From an uncultured Eubacteriales bacterium (GTDB taxonomy: Bacteria > Bacillota > Clostridia > Christensenellales > CAG-138): a DNA stretch of 50,834 nt. The stretch covers positions 1-50,834 of the forward strand of contig UQGA01000013.1 in assembly GCA_900540495.1 (NCBI GenBank). The letters are read 5' to 3'. This document shows positions 16,533 through 25,117 of this stretch, in pieces. The translations under genes and the position numbers were made by a program. Position 1 is the stretch's first letter, and the number at the start of each line of letters is the position of its first letter. The notes under the pieces are model-generated. The model did not search any database and was not told the origin of the DNA. It was given only the letters and a program-made list of their open reading frames with translations.

Positions 16533-18790
16533 GGGCGCGGTTCCAGGCGCCGCCCGCGCTTGCGGGCGGGCTGCTCGTTTTTCTCGGCCTGTTGGCGACG
16601 CTGTTGCCCGTAATCACGGCGTTCGCGCTGCCCGTCTTCCTGCCGGCGCTGCTCGTCGTGGGCGCGCTGCTGACGGTCTATATCGCCACCATGTTTTCCC
16701 TTCGCCGGGGCGGTTGGGTTTTGTTGCTGCTGCTGGCGGGCGCGTGGGCGTTCGTCTGCCTGCAATGGCTGAGCATGCTGCGCGTCGGCGCGCAGGTCGC
16801 GCTTTCCGAGATCATGAACCAACTGGCGCTCGGCGTGGACATCGTTTCGGAGATGGCGGCGCCCGTGGGCCTCACCGAAGGCGAGCGCGCTGCCGGATGC
16901 ACGCTGTTCCTCGTCGTGCTGGTTACGCCGGTGCTGCTGCTGTACGGATGGTCGATCATCCGCCTGTCCGCCGCCGCCCCGTGCGTGATGGCGTCGCTGC
17001 CCTTTTTCGCGGTCTCCATGATCCTGATGGACCGGCCGCCCTCTCTGTTTGCCGTGCTTTGCGCCATCGCGTTCTGGGCGTTGCTGGTGCTGCCGCAGAG
17101 CGTGCGGCATGCGTCGCCGCGGCGCGGTGCGGCGCTGACGCTGCTTTATCTGCCGGTGGTGGCGGCGCTGTGCGGCGTGGTGCTGCTGCTGTCCCCGCGC
17201 GAGAGCTATGTGCGCGCGGCGTGGCCGGATGTGCTGCGGGAGCAACTGACAAATCTGCGCGCCGCGGTCAGCAAGGCGGGGGAACAACGGCCCAGCCTTG
17301 CGGAAACGGCGGAGCGCATTGACGCAAGCCGGCCGGATGCGCGCGTCAACCTGAGCGGGCTCGGCCCGCGCCGCACCACGGGCACCACGGTGCTGGAGGT
17401 GTTGGACGAAGCGGGCGGCACGCTGTACCTGCGCGGCAGCACGCTGGGCCGGTATGACGGCGCGAACTGGAGCGAACCCGTGGAGGACCCGCCGGAAACG
17501 GCGGAGGATATCGCCGACGTTACGGCGCGCGCGGCGGCGTCGGGCGTGCAGCGGCAACTGACCATCCGGCATTTGTCGAGCTCGACGCAGATCGCGTACG
17601 TGCCGTACTATGCCGTCGCGGGCGAGGCGGAGATCGGCGAGGGGTACGCGCGTCCGCTGGAGCGCACGGACCAATATGCCTGGCGCTATGCGGTCGTGGA
17701 CGACCCCGCCGGGGCCGGGACGGCGGGCAGCGACGCGGACCTGGCCTATCGGGCCTGGGCGCAGACGGCGTATACGGACGTACCGGAATCGCTTGCCGCC
17801 GAGCTGCGCGCCCTGGCGGCGTCAGCCGGCATCGACGCGGGAGCGCCGCGCGAAACGCTCGTCGAGCAGGTGGCCGCCTGCATCCGTCAGGCCGCCTACT
17901 ATGACCTGGAGGCGGCTCGCGCGCCGTCGGACACGGATTTTATCCTTTATTTTCTGACCGAGAGCCGCCGCGGCTATTGCGTGCATTTTGCCAGCGCGGC
18001 GACGGCCATGCTGCAGGCGCTGGGCGTGCCGGCAAGGTATGTGAGCGGGTATCTGGTGCGGGCGGAGGCCGGCACATGGACCGCCGTGACGGATGACAAC
18101 GCGCACGCCTGGGTCGAGGTGTATTACGACGGGTTCGGATGGGTCCCGGTCGAGGTGACCGGCAGCACGGCCGCCCCCGTGGAGACGGAGGCGCCCACCG
18201 AAATTCCAACCGCAGCGCCCACCGAAACGCCCGACGCCCCCGGCGATACGGGCACGCCTGCGCCGGGCACGGCGGCAAACGGCACGGAGCCGCCGGCCAC
18301 GCCGGGGACCGGCGAAACGGACGCGACGCCGGAACCGGACGCGACGGCGCGCCAGGACGGTGGCGTTCTGCCGACCGGCGGCGATCCTCCGGCGGAGCAG
18401 GACGGGCGGGGCGACGGCACGCTCGCCGGGCAGCCGGGAGGGCCGAGCCCGCTCTACCTGTTGCTGCTGCTCCCGCCGCTTGGCGTATGCGGGCTTGCCC
18501 TGCGGCGGCGCGCGATGCTGGCGCGGCGCGCGCGACGGCTGCAAAGCGGCGGCAACAAGCGGCGCATCCTTGCCGCCTGGCGGGCGCTGCAGCAGCTCGT
18601 GCGCTTTGGCCTTGCGATTCCGGCGCAGTTGGAGGCGATCGCCCTCGAAGCGCGTTTCTCCGACCACCCCATGACCGACGCGCAACGCGACGAAATGCTG
18701 CGGTTTCTCACGGCTTCGACGGAACGCCTCGCCCGCGAACTGCCGCTGGCAAAACGCCTTCTTGCCAAGTACGTGTTCGTGCTGTTCTGA
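16529..18790 (+). CDS. TgpA-like membrane transglutaminase/protease
   Basis: A 753-residue membrane protein. About six N-terminal spans (1-225) are followed by an exterior region with a transglutaminase core: Cys484 (RRGYCVHFASAATAML) and His526 (NAHAWVEVYYDG); the third triad position appears to be Glu542 (WVPVEVT) where Asp is common. A Pro/Thr/Glu-rich linker (about 550-640), one more span (about 645-665) and a basic cytoplasmic tail follow. The ATG overlaps the DUF58 stop. The architecture and operon match the TgpA/MoxR/DUF58 modules; the substrate is unknown. No clear terminator follows. Confidence 0.93.
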   Translation: MRARFQAPPALAGGLLVFLGLLATLLPVITAFALPVFLPALLVVGALLTVYIATMFSLRRGGWVLLLLLAGAWAFVCLQWLSMLRVGAQVALSEIMNQLALGVDIVSEMAAPVGLTEGERAAGCTLFLVVLVTPVLLLYGWSIIRLSAAAPCVMASLPFFAVSMILMDRPPSLFAVLCAIAFWALLVLPQSVRHASPRRGAALTLLYLPVVAALCGVVLLLSPRESYVRAAWPDVLREQLTNLRAAVSKAGEQRPSLAETAERIDASRPDARVNLSGLGPRRTTGTTVLEVLDEAGGTLYLRGSTLGRYDGANWSEPVEDPPETAEDIADVTARAAASGVQRQLTIRHLSSSTQIAYVPYYAVAGEAEIGEGYARPLERTDQYAWRYAVVDDPAGAGTAGSDADLAYRAWAQTAYTDVPESLAAELRALAASAGIDAGAPRETLVEQVAACIRQAAYYDLEAARAPSDTDFILYFLTESRRGYCVHFASAATAMLQALGVPARYVSGYLVRAEAGTWTAVTDDNAHAWVEVYYDGFGWVPVEVTGSTAAPVETEAPTEIPTAAPTETPDAPGDTGTPAPGTAANGTEPPATPGTGETDATPEPDATARQDGGVLPTGGDPPAEQDGRGDGTLAGQPGGPSPLYLLLLLPPLGVCGLALRRRAMLARRARRLQSGGNKRRILAAWRALQQLVRFGLAIPAQLEAIALEARFSDHPMTDAQRDEMLRFLTASTERLARELPLAKRLLAKYVFVLF

Positions 18791-19011
18791 GCCGCGCGGC
18801 CGGGGCGGAAAAGAAAAGGAACTGTAAATTTTTGCATTTTGCATAGGCAGACGGTGCTGCTTGTGGTATGCTATGGAAGGCGGCGGCTGCCGCCATTGCC
18901 GATGCGGGGGCGCCGGAAGGGACGCCCTGCATCGGGTCGTCGTTTTTCCATCGGGATGCGGCGAAAACGACTGCCCGCCCCGCGCGTACGGGGCGAAAGG
19001 AGTGCAAGACT

Positions 19012-22000
19012 TTGAAACGCAGGCGATTGGTACTGGTCGTGCCGCTGTCGATTCTTCTGCTCGTGGCGCTGATCCTGTACCTGACCAAGAGCAGTTCGCC
19101 GGGGAGCCTGACGACGCAATCCATCCGGATCAACGAGGTCATGACGAGCAACAAGGGTACCGTGCCGGATGAAACGGGCGATTTCCCGGATTGGGTGGAG
19201 CTGTATAACGATTCCGACCAGGCGCTGGAGATCGGAGGGTACGGCCTGTCCGACGACAAGGTGGTGGCGGCCAAGTGGACGTTCCCGGCCGGCACGACCA
19301 TCGAGCCGCACGGCTATCTCATCGTGTTCTGTTCGGGCGACCCGGATCGCGGGAGCCTGCATACCACGTTCAAGCTGTCTGCCGACGACGACCTGGTTCT
19401 CACGAGCGAGGGCGGCGCCGTTTTGGACAGCCTGTCGCTCAAATCGGTGTCCGCCGGGTATTCGCTCGGCCGCGATGACGGCGGCAACTGGGTTGAGATG
19501 CGACCCAGTCCCGGCTTTGCGAACACGGACGAGGGCGTGGCAGCCTTTCTGGCGACCCTTTCCGCCACCGATGCGGAGAGCATCGGCGTCTATCTCAATG
19601 AATTCATGGCGTCCAACGCATCCACGCTGCTCGGCCCCGACGGCAGCTATTGCGACTGGATCGAGCTGTATAACACCAACGGCAACGACGTGGATCTCTC
19701 CGGCTACGGCATCTCGGACAACCCGGCGCAGCCGCTCAAGTATGTGCTGCCCGAGGGGACGGTCATCCGCGCCTATTCGACGCTGCTGATCTACTGCACC
19801 GGGCGCGAAGGCACCTCCAACACGCAGATCGAGGCGCCGTTCGGCCTGGCCGCCTATGAGGAGGCCGTGGTGTTCTCCACGCCGGACGGGCGCATCCTCG
19901 ACAATTACGAATACACCCGGCAGGAGACGGACAAGTCCATGGCCCGCATGCCGGACGGCACGGGCGAGTGGCAGCAGACGGCCAGCCCCACCCCCGGCTA
20001 TACGAACACCAGCGCCGGCGCAGCCGAATATCAGGCGTCGCTCCCCTATGGCACCGGCGAGCTGATGATCAGCGAGATGTGCAACTGCAACAAGAGCGTG
20101 CTCATGCACACCGATCAGCAGTACTACGACTGGATCGAAATTTACAACCGTTCCGGCGCGGCGATCAACCTCGCCGGCTATGCGCTCTCCGACAACGCAA
20201 AGAACCCCGCCAAGTGGGTGTTCCCGGAGGTTACGCTCGGCGCCGGGGAATACCTCGTCGTCCTTGCTTCCGGCAACAACGTGACCGACACCAGCCGGAC
20301 GCTGGAAACGAACTTCGGCATCTCGGCCGATGGGGACACGGTGTTCCTGTTTGCGCCGGATGCGACGCTGCTGGACAAGCTGCAGATCGCCCAGGCGCAT
20401 GTGGACGTGTCCTGCGGGCGCGGGCTCGACGGCAAGGCGGCGTACTATGAAACGCCCACGCCCGGGCAGCCCAATGGGACGGGCGCGTCGGGCTATGCGG
20501 AAACGCCGGCGTTCTCCCTGCCTACGGGCGCCTATACGAGCACGCAGTCGGTGGAGATCAGCATTCCCATCGGCACCACCGTGCGCTATACGACCGACGG
20601 CAGCACCCCCACGGAGTCTTCCCCGTCTTATACCGGGCCGATCGCCCTTTCGTCCGGCGTCACGGTCCTGCGGGCGCGGGCGTTTGGCAGCGGTCTGCTC
20701 ACGAGCGATGTGGCTACGGCTTCCTATTTTATCAATCTGGGCGAGGCGACGGCGGAAAACCACGTCTCCACGCTGCCGGTGGTCAGCCTTGTGTCCGACC
20801 CGGACTACCTGTTCGGCGCGGTCAACGGCATCTATGTCGCCGGGCAGACCTACTACGAGAAGAGCAGCGGGATGGATGCGGCGACGAGTTATACCATCAA
20901 GGACAAGAGCGATAACCGCTATTTCCGCTACACCAATTTTTTTGCCGACCTCAAGAGCCATCCGGACCCGATGAACATGGAGTGGGAACGCCCCGCCCAT
21001 ATCGACTATATCGGCGCGGACGGCGCGCTGCTGTTTGAGGAGGACGTGCTCTGCCGCATTTTCGGCGCATACTCGCGCTTTGAAACGCTCAAGGGCATTG
21101 CGCTCGTGTCCCGCGCCGGCTATGGTTCGACGAGCATGGACTACGCCTTTTTCGACAACCGCGACTATACCTCCTTCAAGTCGCTGACGCTGCGCGCCTC
21201 GGCCATGGATTCCATCTACACGCGAATCCGCGACATCCTGATCCAGGGCCTGCTCGAGGACGGCGGCAGCATCCTGCCCACGCAGGCGTACGTGCAGGTC
21301 GTGCTGTACATCAACGGGGAATACTGGGGCGTATACAACCTGCGCGAGAAGGTCAACAAGTATTTCCTCGCGCAGCGGTACGGGCTTGCCGATCCGGAGA
21401 AGATCGACATCCTCGTGGGAAACGGCGTGTCGCTCACGGCCGAGGACGGCGCCGGCAATTCCGACAGCGGCTATCTCGACTACAAGGCGCTGGTCGAATA
21501 TGCAGGCAGCCACGACCTGTCCGACGCGAGCAACTACGCCTACGTCTGTTCGCTCATGGATGTGGAAAACTTCGCCGAGTACTGCGCCATGGAGATCTAT
21601 GTGGGCAATACGGACACGGGCAACATCAAGTTCTGGCGGTCCGAACAGCTGGACAACAAGTGGCGCTGGATTCCCTACGACTTTGATTGGGCGTTCAACC
21701 GGGAGGACGGCTCCACTTCCATCACGTACACCACCGGCTACCGCCGCGACTTCTTTACCAAGTACCTGCATCCGGATGGACATGGCGCCAGCAAGGGGTT
21801 TTCGACGGTGCTCGTGCGCGCGCTGCTGCAAAACAGCAGTTTCCGCGCCCTGTTCCTCGAAAAGTGCGCGCTGATGCTGCAGATCTTTGATACGGACACG
21901 ATGATCGCCCGCATCGACGAGCTGTCCGCAAACATCAAGGAGGAGATGGCGTATGACACCGCCAAATGGGGCGTCATCCGCTTTGTGACGTGGGAGACGC

Positions 22001-22137
22001 GCGTGGAGGGGCTGCGCGAATCGGCCAAAAATGCGCCGGAGTATTTCCTCTATTATGCGCAACAGTACTTTGGCCTGTCCGACGCCGAGATGACGGAAAT
22101 CTTCGGCCGCAGGAGCAGCCTGACGGGGGTGAGCTGA
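19012..22137 (+). CDS. CotH-kinase protein with lamin-tail domains
   Basis: A 1041-residue exported membrane-anchored protein. Order: a basic start and one membrane span (about 5-25), three lamin-tail domains (from about residues 36, 193 and 350, each with a WVELYN/WIELYN/WIEIYN core), a chitobiase-type beta domain (about 500-570) and a CotH protein-kinase domain (about 586-1000) with YNLREKVNKYF (Glu779, Lys780) and the metal motif DFDWAF (Asp890, Asp892). The start is TTG at 19012, nine bases after AAAGGAG. CotH proteins phosphorylate Ser residues, in spore coats or the envelope. It heads an operon with VTC and DUF4956 genes. Confidence 0.93.
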   Translation: MKRRRLVLVVPLSILLLVALILYLTKSSSPGSLTTQSIRINEVMTSNKGTVPDETGDFPDWVELYNDSDQALEIGGYGLSDDKVVAAKWTFPAGTTIEPHGYLIVFCSGDPDRGSLHTTFKLSADDDLVLTSEGGAVLDSLSLKSVSAGYSLGRDDGGNWVEMRPSPGFANTDEGVAAFLATLSATDAESIGVYLNEFMASNASTLLGPDGSYCDWIELYNTNGNDVDLSGYGISDNPAQPLKYVLPEGTVIRAYSTLLIYCTGREGTSNTQIEAPFGLAAYEEAVVFSTPDGRILDNYEYTRQETDKSMARMPDGTGEWQQTASPTPGYTNTSAGAAEYQASLPYGTGELMISEMCNCNKSVLMHTDQQYYDWIEIYNRSGAAINLAGYALSDNAKNPAKWVFPEVTLGAGEYLVVLASGNNVTDTSRTLETNFGISADGDTVFLFAPDATLLDKLQIAQAHVDVSCGRGLDGKAAYYETPTPGQPNGTGASGYAETPAFSLPTGAYTSTQSVEISIPIGTTVRYTTDGSTPTESSPSYTGPIALSSGVTVLRARAFGSGLLTSDVATASYFINLGEATAENHVSTLPVVSLVSDPDYLFGAVNGIYVAGQTYYEKSSGMDAATSYTIKDKSDNRYFRYTNFFADLKSHPDPMNMEWERPAHIDYIGADGALLFEEDVLCRIFGAYSRFETLKGIALVSRAGYGSTSMDYAFFDNRDYTSFKSLTLRASAMDSIYTRIRDILIQGLLEDGGSILPTQAYVQVVLYINGEYWGVYNLREKVNKYFLAQRYGLADPEKIDILVGNGVSLTAEDGAGNSDSGYLDYKALVEYAGSHDLSDASNYAYVCSLMDVENFAEYCAMEIYVGNTDTGNIKFWRSEQLDNKWRWIPYDFDWAFNREDGSTSITYTTGYRRDFFTKYLHPDGHGASKGFSTVLVRALLQNSSFRALFLEKCALMLQIFDTDTMIARIDELSANIKEEMAYDTAKWGVIRFVTWETRVEGLRESAKNAPEYFLYYAQQYFGLSDAEMTEIFGRRSSLTGVS

Positions 22138-22859
22138 TGGGCGCAACGGTAAAGCGTGCAGGCGCGGCGGCGCGGCCCTACCGGCACGAACAGAAGTATA
22201 TCATCAGCGCCGGCGAGCACGCGCTTCTGTCCCGGCGGTTGCAGATGACCATGGCGCAGGACGCCTACGCCGCGCAAAACGGCGGGGAGTACCACATCCG
22301 CAGCCTGTATTTTGACGACCCGTTCGACACGGCCATCCGGCAGAAGCTGGACGGCATTGAAGTGCGGGACAAGATCCGCATCCGCATCTACAACGGCTCC
22401 GACCGCGCCATCAAGCTTGAGCGCAAGCATAAGAGCGGCCCGTACATCCAGAAGAGCAGCCTGCTCCTCTCCCGGCAGGAATGCGACGCGCTGCTTGGCG
22501 GCGATTACCGCTTCCTGCTCCAGCGGCCCGAACCGTTCGCCGGGCAGATGTTCGGCATATTGAAGCTGCGGCAGCTCCGGCCCAAGGTGCTGGTCGATTA
22601 TGACCGGGAGCCGTACGTCTTCCCGGCCGAGGATGTGCGCATCACGTTCGACAAGAACCTGCGCACCGCCATGCGGGCGACGGCGTTGTTCGACCCGGAC
22701 GTCGTCACCTACCCGGTGACCGAGCTGCGCAACTGCATGCTGCTGGAGGTCAAGTTCAACGAGAGCCTGCCCGCCTACATCCAGATGCTGATCCAGATGG
22801 GGGCGGCGCAGCGCACGGCGGCCAGCAAATATCTGTTCTGCCGCCAGTACGAGTTCTGA
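22137..22859 (+). CDS. VTC-domain polyphosphate polymerase-like protein
   Basis: A 240-residue protein of the VTC family (triphosphate-tunnel fold), cytosolic catalytic part. Typical features: RHEQKYIISAGEHALLSRRL at the start, IRSLYFDD, KIRIRIYN, IKLERKHKSG (tunnel basic residues), LRPKVLVDYDREPYV, VRITFDKNLR and LLEVKFNESLP. The ATG overlaps the CotH stop codon (TGATG), so the two are coupled. In yeast, VTC makes polyphosphate; the role of the bacterial form is presumed, not proven. Confidence 0.93.
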   Translation: MGATVKRAGAAARPYRHEQKYIISAGEHALLSRRLQMTMAQDAYAAQNGGEYHIRSLYFDDPFDTAIRQKLDGIEVRDKIRIRIYNGSDRAIKLERKHKSGPYIQKSSLLLSRQECDALLGGDYRFLLQRPEPFAGQMFGILKLRQLRPKVLVDYDREPYVFPAEDVRITFDKNLRTAMRATALFDPDVVTYPVTELRNCMLLEVKFNESLPAYIQMLIQMGAAQRTAASKYLFCRQYEF

Positions 22860-22906
22860 TTTCCCGGCTTAGGCCGGCGCAAAGATTTTGAAGGAGGAAT
22901 AAGACC

Positions 22907-23560
22907 ATGGGTACTGTAATCGGGGAGCTGTTTCAGGGAACGCTGAACCCCATCCGCGTCGTGATCTCGCTCGTGGTGTCGCTGATTCTCGGGCTGTGGA
23001 TCTACTTTGTCTATCGCAAGACCTTTGCGGGCGTGGTATATTCGCGCTCGTTCAACCTGAGCCTCGTCATGTTGACGATGGTGTCCGCGCTCGTGTTGAT
23101 GATGATTTCATCCAACATGGCGCTTTCGCTCGGCATGGTCGGCGCGCTGTCCATCGTGCGTTTCCGTACCGCGATCAAGGATCCCATCGACACGGTGTTC
23201 ATGTTCTGGGCCGTGGGCGAGGGCCTGGCCGTTGGCGCCGGCTTCCTGGACGTCGGGCTCATCGGCGGGCTTGTGATCGGGTTGATGCTGTTCATCATCA
23301 CCGGCATCAAGGGCAGCCAGGCATCCCCGTACCTGCTGATCCTGCACTATGACGAGCGCGCCGGCCAGCAGATCAAGGGCATGATCAAGCAGCTGCCGCG
23401 CGCGCATGTCAAGAGCAAGACCGTCCAGCGCGACGGCGTTGAGATGACCATTGAGCTGCGCGTGCGCGAGAGCGACGTGGACTTTGTGGACAAGTTTCTG
23501 CGCGTGCAGGGCGTGTACGACGCGACGCTCGTCGCGCACCAGGGCGACCTCCTCTCCTGA
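22907..23560 (+). CDS. DUF4956 membrane protein
   Basis: A 217-residue protein with four hydrophobic spans (about 17-130) and a ~90-residue cytoplasmic C-terminal domain. The signature is the centre, MVGALSIVRFRTAIKDPIDT, followed by VFMFWAVGEGLAVGAG. AAGGAGG precedes the ATG. DUF4956 proteins repeatedly accompany VTC and CotH genes, as here, so a shared polyphosphate or envelope-phosphorylation function is inferred. A terminator follows. Confidence 0.93.
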   Translation: MGTVIGELFQGTLNPIRVVISLVVSLILGLWIYFVYRKTFAGVVYSRSFNLSLVMLTMVSALVLMMISSNMALSLGMVGALSIVRFRTAIKDPIDTVFMFWAVGEGLAVGAGFLDVGLIGGLVIGLMLFIITGIKGSQASPYLLILHYDERAGQQIKGMIKQLPRAHVKSKTVQRDGVEMTIELRVRESDVDFVDKFLRVQGVYDATLVAHQGDLLS

Positions 23561-23593
23561 CGGAGGGGACAGGTCGGCACCGGCCGTGCAGCC

Positions 23594-23626
23594 GCGGCGA
23601 GGGGCACGCGCCTCTCGCCGCTTTTG
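23594..23626 (+). terminator. Terminator after the DUF4956 gene
   Basis: Stem GCGGCGAGGGG (23594-23604) with CCTCTCGCCGC (23611-23621), one G-U pair, 6-nt loop, then TTTTGCTT. It ends the CotH/VTC/DUF4956 operon. Confidence 0.75.
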
Positions 23627-23692
23627 CTTCCCGGCGCGGCCCCGGCGTGCGATGGCGCGCCGGCATGGATGGGAAGCGCCGGAGGAGGGAGT

Positions 23693-24967
23693 ATGCGGAG
23701 GATAAGCGTGTTGCTGTCATGCCTTTTTCTGTGCCTGCTGCCGCTTGCGGGCTGCCAGGCGGCCGATCCGGCCAGCGAGCCGACGGCGGCATGGGCGCCG
23801 ACGGCATCGGCCGCACCCACGCCGTCTCCCACGCCGTGTATCGCTTATGGGCCGGCGGAGCTCGTGCCGGATGGCACGGGGGTTGTGCTTCCCGCATTTT
23901 ACACGGCGCTGCGGCAGGCCGACGGCAGCGTTTGTTACGGCTTCATCGACCAAAGCGGCGCGCTGCAGTACAGGGCGGTCGCCCGCCGGTGCGAATACAC
24001 CGACGGGGTGGCGACCGGCGCCGTACTCTCCGTCTATCCTGCCGCGTGCGACGGCGATGGCGTAACGCTGATGGGGGAACAGCCGGTGCACCCGGAGGAG
24101 GAGCGCCCGGGCGTTTTCGTTGCGCAGGCCTTGCCGGACGAACTGCGCCCTCGCCGCGGTTTTACGGAAACGGATCTGCCCGGCCTGCTCTATCAGGAGG
24201 AGGAGGCGCTGTACGCCGCCTATGGGACCATGGGCGACGCGGAGGATGCCGCCTTCTACCCCGCCGACGCTGCCGGGACGGTGGAAGCGGGCGCATTGCC
24301 GCTTGCGCGGATCTGCGCCGTCCCCGCCTATACCCCCGGGGACAGGCCCAAGCAGGAGGGGTATTTGAAGCTCGTCGTCTATATCCCGACGCAGAGCGTG
24401 GTCGCTTACCGGGCGATTGACAACGAATGGATCATCGAGCGCGTCATGGCCTGCTCGAGCGGCAGGAGCCGCAACATCACGCCCCGCGGCACGTTTGGCA
24501 TCCAGGTAAAATATCCGCTCAAACGGCTCGGCACGCCGGGGGACTATTGCTACGGGCAGTACGCCTGCCGGTTTACGGGGCCGTTCCTGTTTCATTCCGT
24601 CCCGATCAGTTATGACGCCGACAACGACGTGACGCTTGCGCGGCGGATGATGTTCATGGAAAAGTACGAACAGCTCGGCACGCCCGCATCGGACGGCTGC
24701 ATCCGGCTGACCGTTGCGGACGCCAAATGGATCTTCGACAATTCGGTGATCTATGATACGCGGGTCGTCCTCACCGACGACGCCGGCCCCATCCCGCCCA
24801 CGCCGCCGCCCGTCATCTGGGAGGCGCCGTACACGGATGAGAACGGCCTGGGCTGGGACCCGACCGATCCCGATCCGGACAACCCCTATCTGCAGCTTGA
24901 GGCGTACGCGAACCCGTCATGCACGCCGTCGCCCGCCGAGGTCGAGCGCACGCGGCTCGCCGGGTGA
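23693..24967 (+). CDS. L,D-transpeptidase (YkuD) lipoprotein
   Basis: A 424-residue predicted lipoprotein: signal peptide ending in the lipobox LAGC (about 17-20), a Pro/Thr/Ser-rich linker, one WG-repeat-like segment (YGFIDQSGALQYRAV, about 83-97), and a C-terminal YkuD domain with His301 (FHSVPI) and catalytic Cys336 in SDGCIRL. Such enzymes make 3-3 peptidoglycan cross-links or attach proteins. GGAGGAGGGAG precedes the ATG. The extra N-terminal region is unlike short YkuD enzymes. It is separated by a terminator from the CotH operon. Confidence 0.92.
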   Translation: MRRISVLLSCLFLCLLPLAGCQAADPASEPTAAWAPTASAAPTPSPTPCIAYGPAELVPDGTGVVLPAFYTALRQADGSVCYGFIDQSGALQYRAVARRCEYTDGVATGAVLSVYPAACDGDGVTLMGEQPVHPEEERPGVFVAQALPDELRPRRGFTETDLPGLLYQEEEALYAAYGTMGDAEDAAFYPADAAGTVEAGALPLARICAVPAYTPGDRPKQEGYLKLVVYIPTQSVVAYRAIDNEWIIERVMACSSGRSRNITPRGTFGIQVKYPLKRLGTPGDYCYGQYACRFTGPFLFHSVPISYDADNDVTLARRMMFMEKYEQLGTPASDGCIRLTVADAKWIFDNSVIYDTRVVLTDDAGPIPPTPPPVIWEAPYTDENGLGWDPTDPDPDNPYLQLEAYANPSCTPSPAEVERTRLAG

Positions 24968-25028
24968 CCGCCCTGCGGCGCGGGCTGGGGCGCGCGGCCG
25001 GCCAGGGACGGCAGGGCGAAAAAAATGG

Positions 25029-25057
25029 TTTCCTATTTGCGGGTTTTCCTGTATAAT
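25029..25057 (+). promoter_or_regulatory. typA promoter
   Basis: A weak -35 TTTCCT (25029-25034), 17-bp spacer and consensus TATAAT (25052-25057), 61 bp before the typA start, in a locally A/T-rich patch. Confidence 0.6.
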
Positions 25058-25117
25058 TCATAGGTTGAGTATTTTTCCGGCGTCGTTGGGCCGGGATGGA
25101 AACAGAGGCGAGGGAAG

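Noticed and set aside
18871..22146. 1091-codon minus-strand open frame
   Set aside because: Antisense to the CotH gene; composition is that of a shadow frame.
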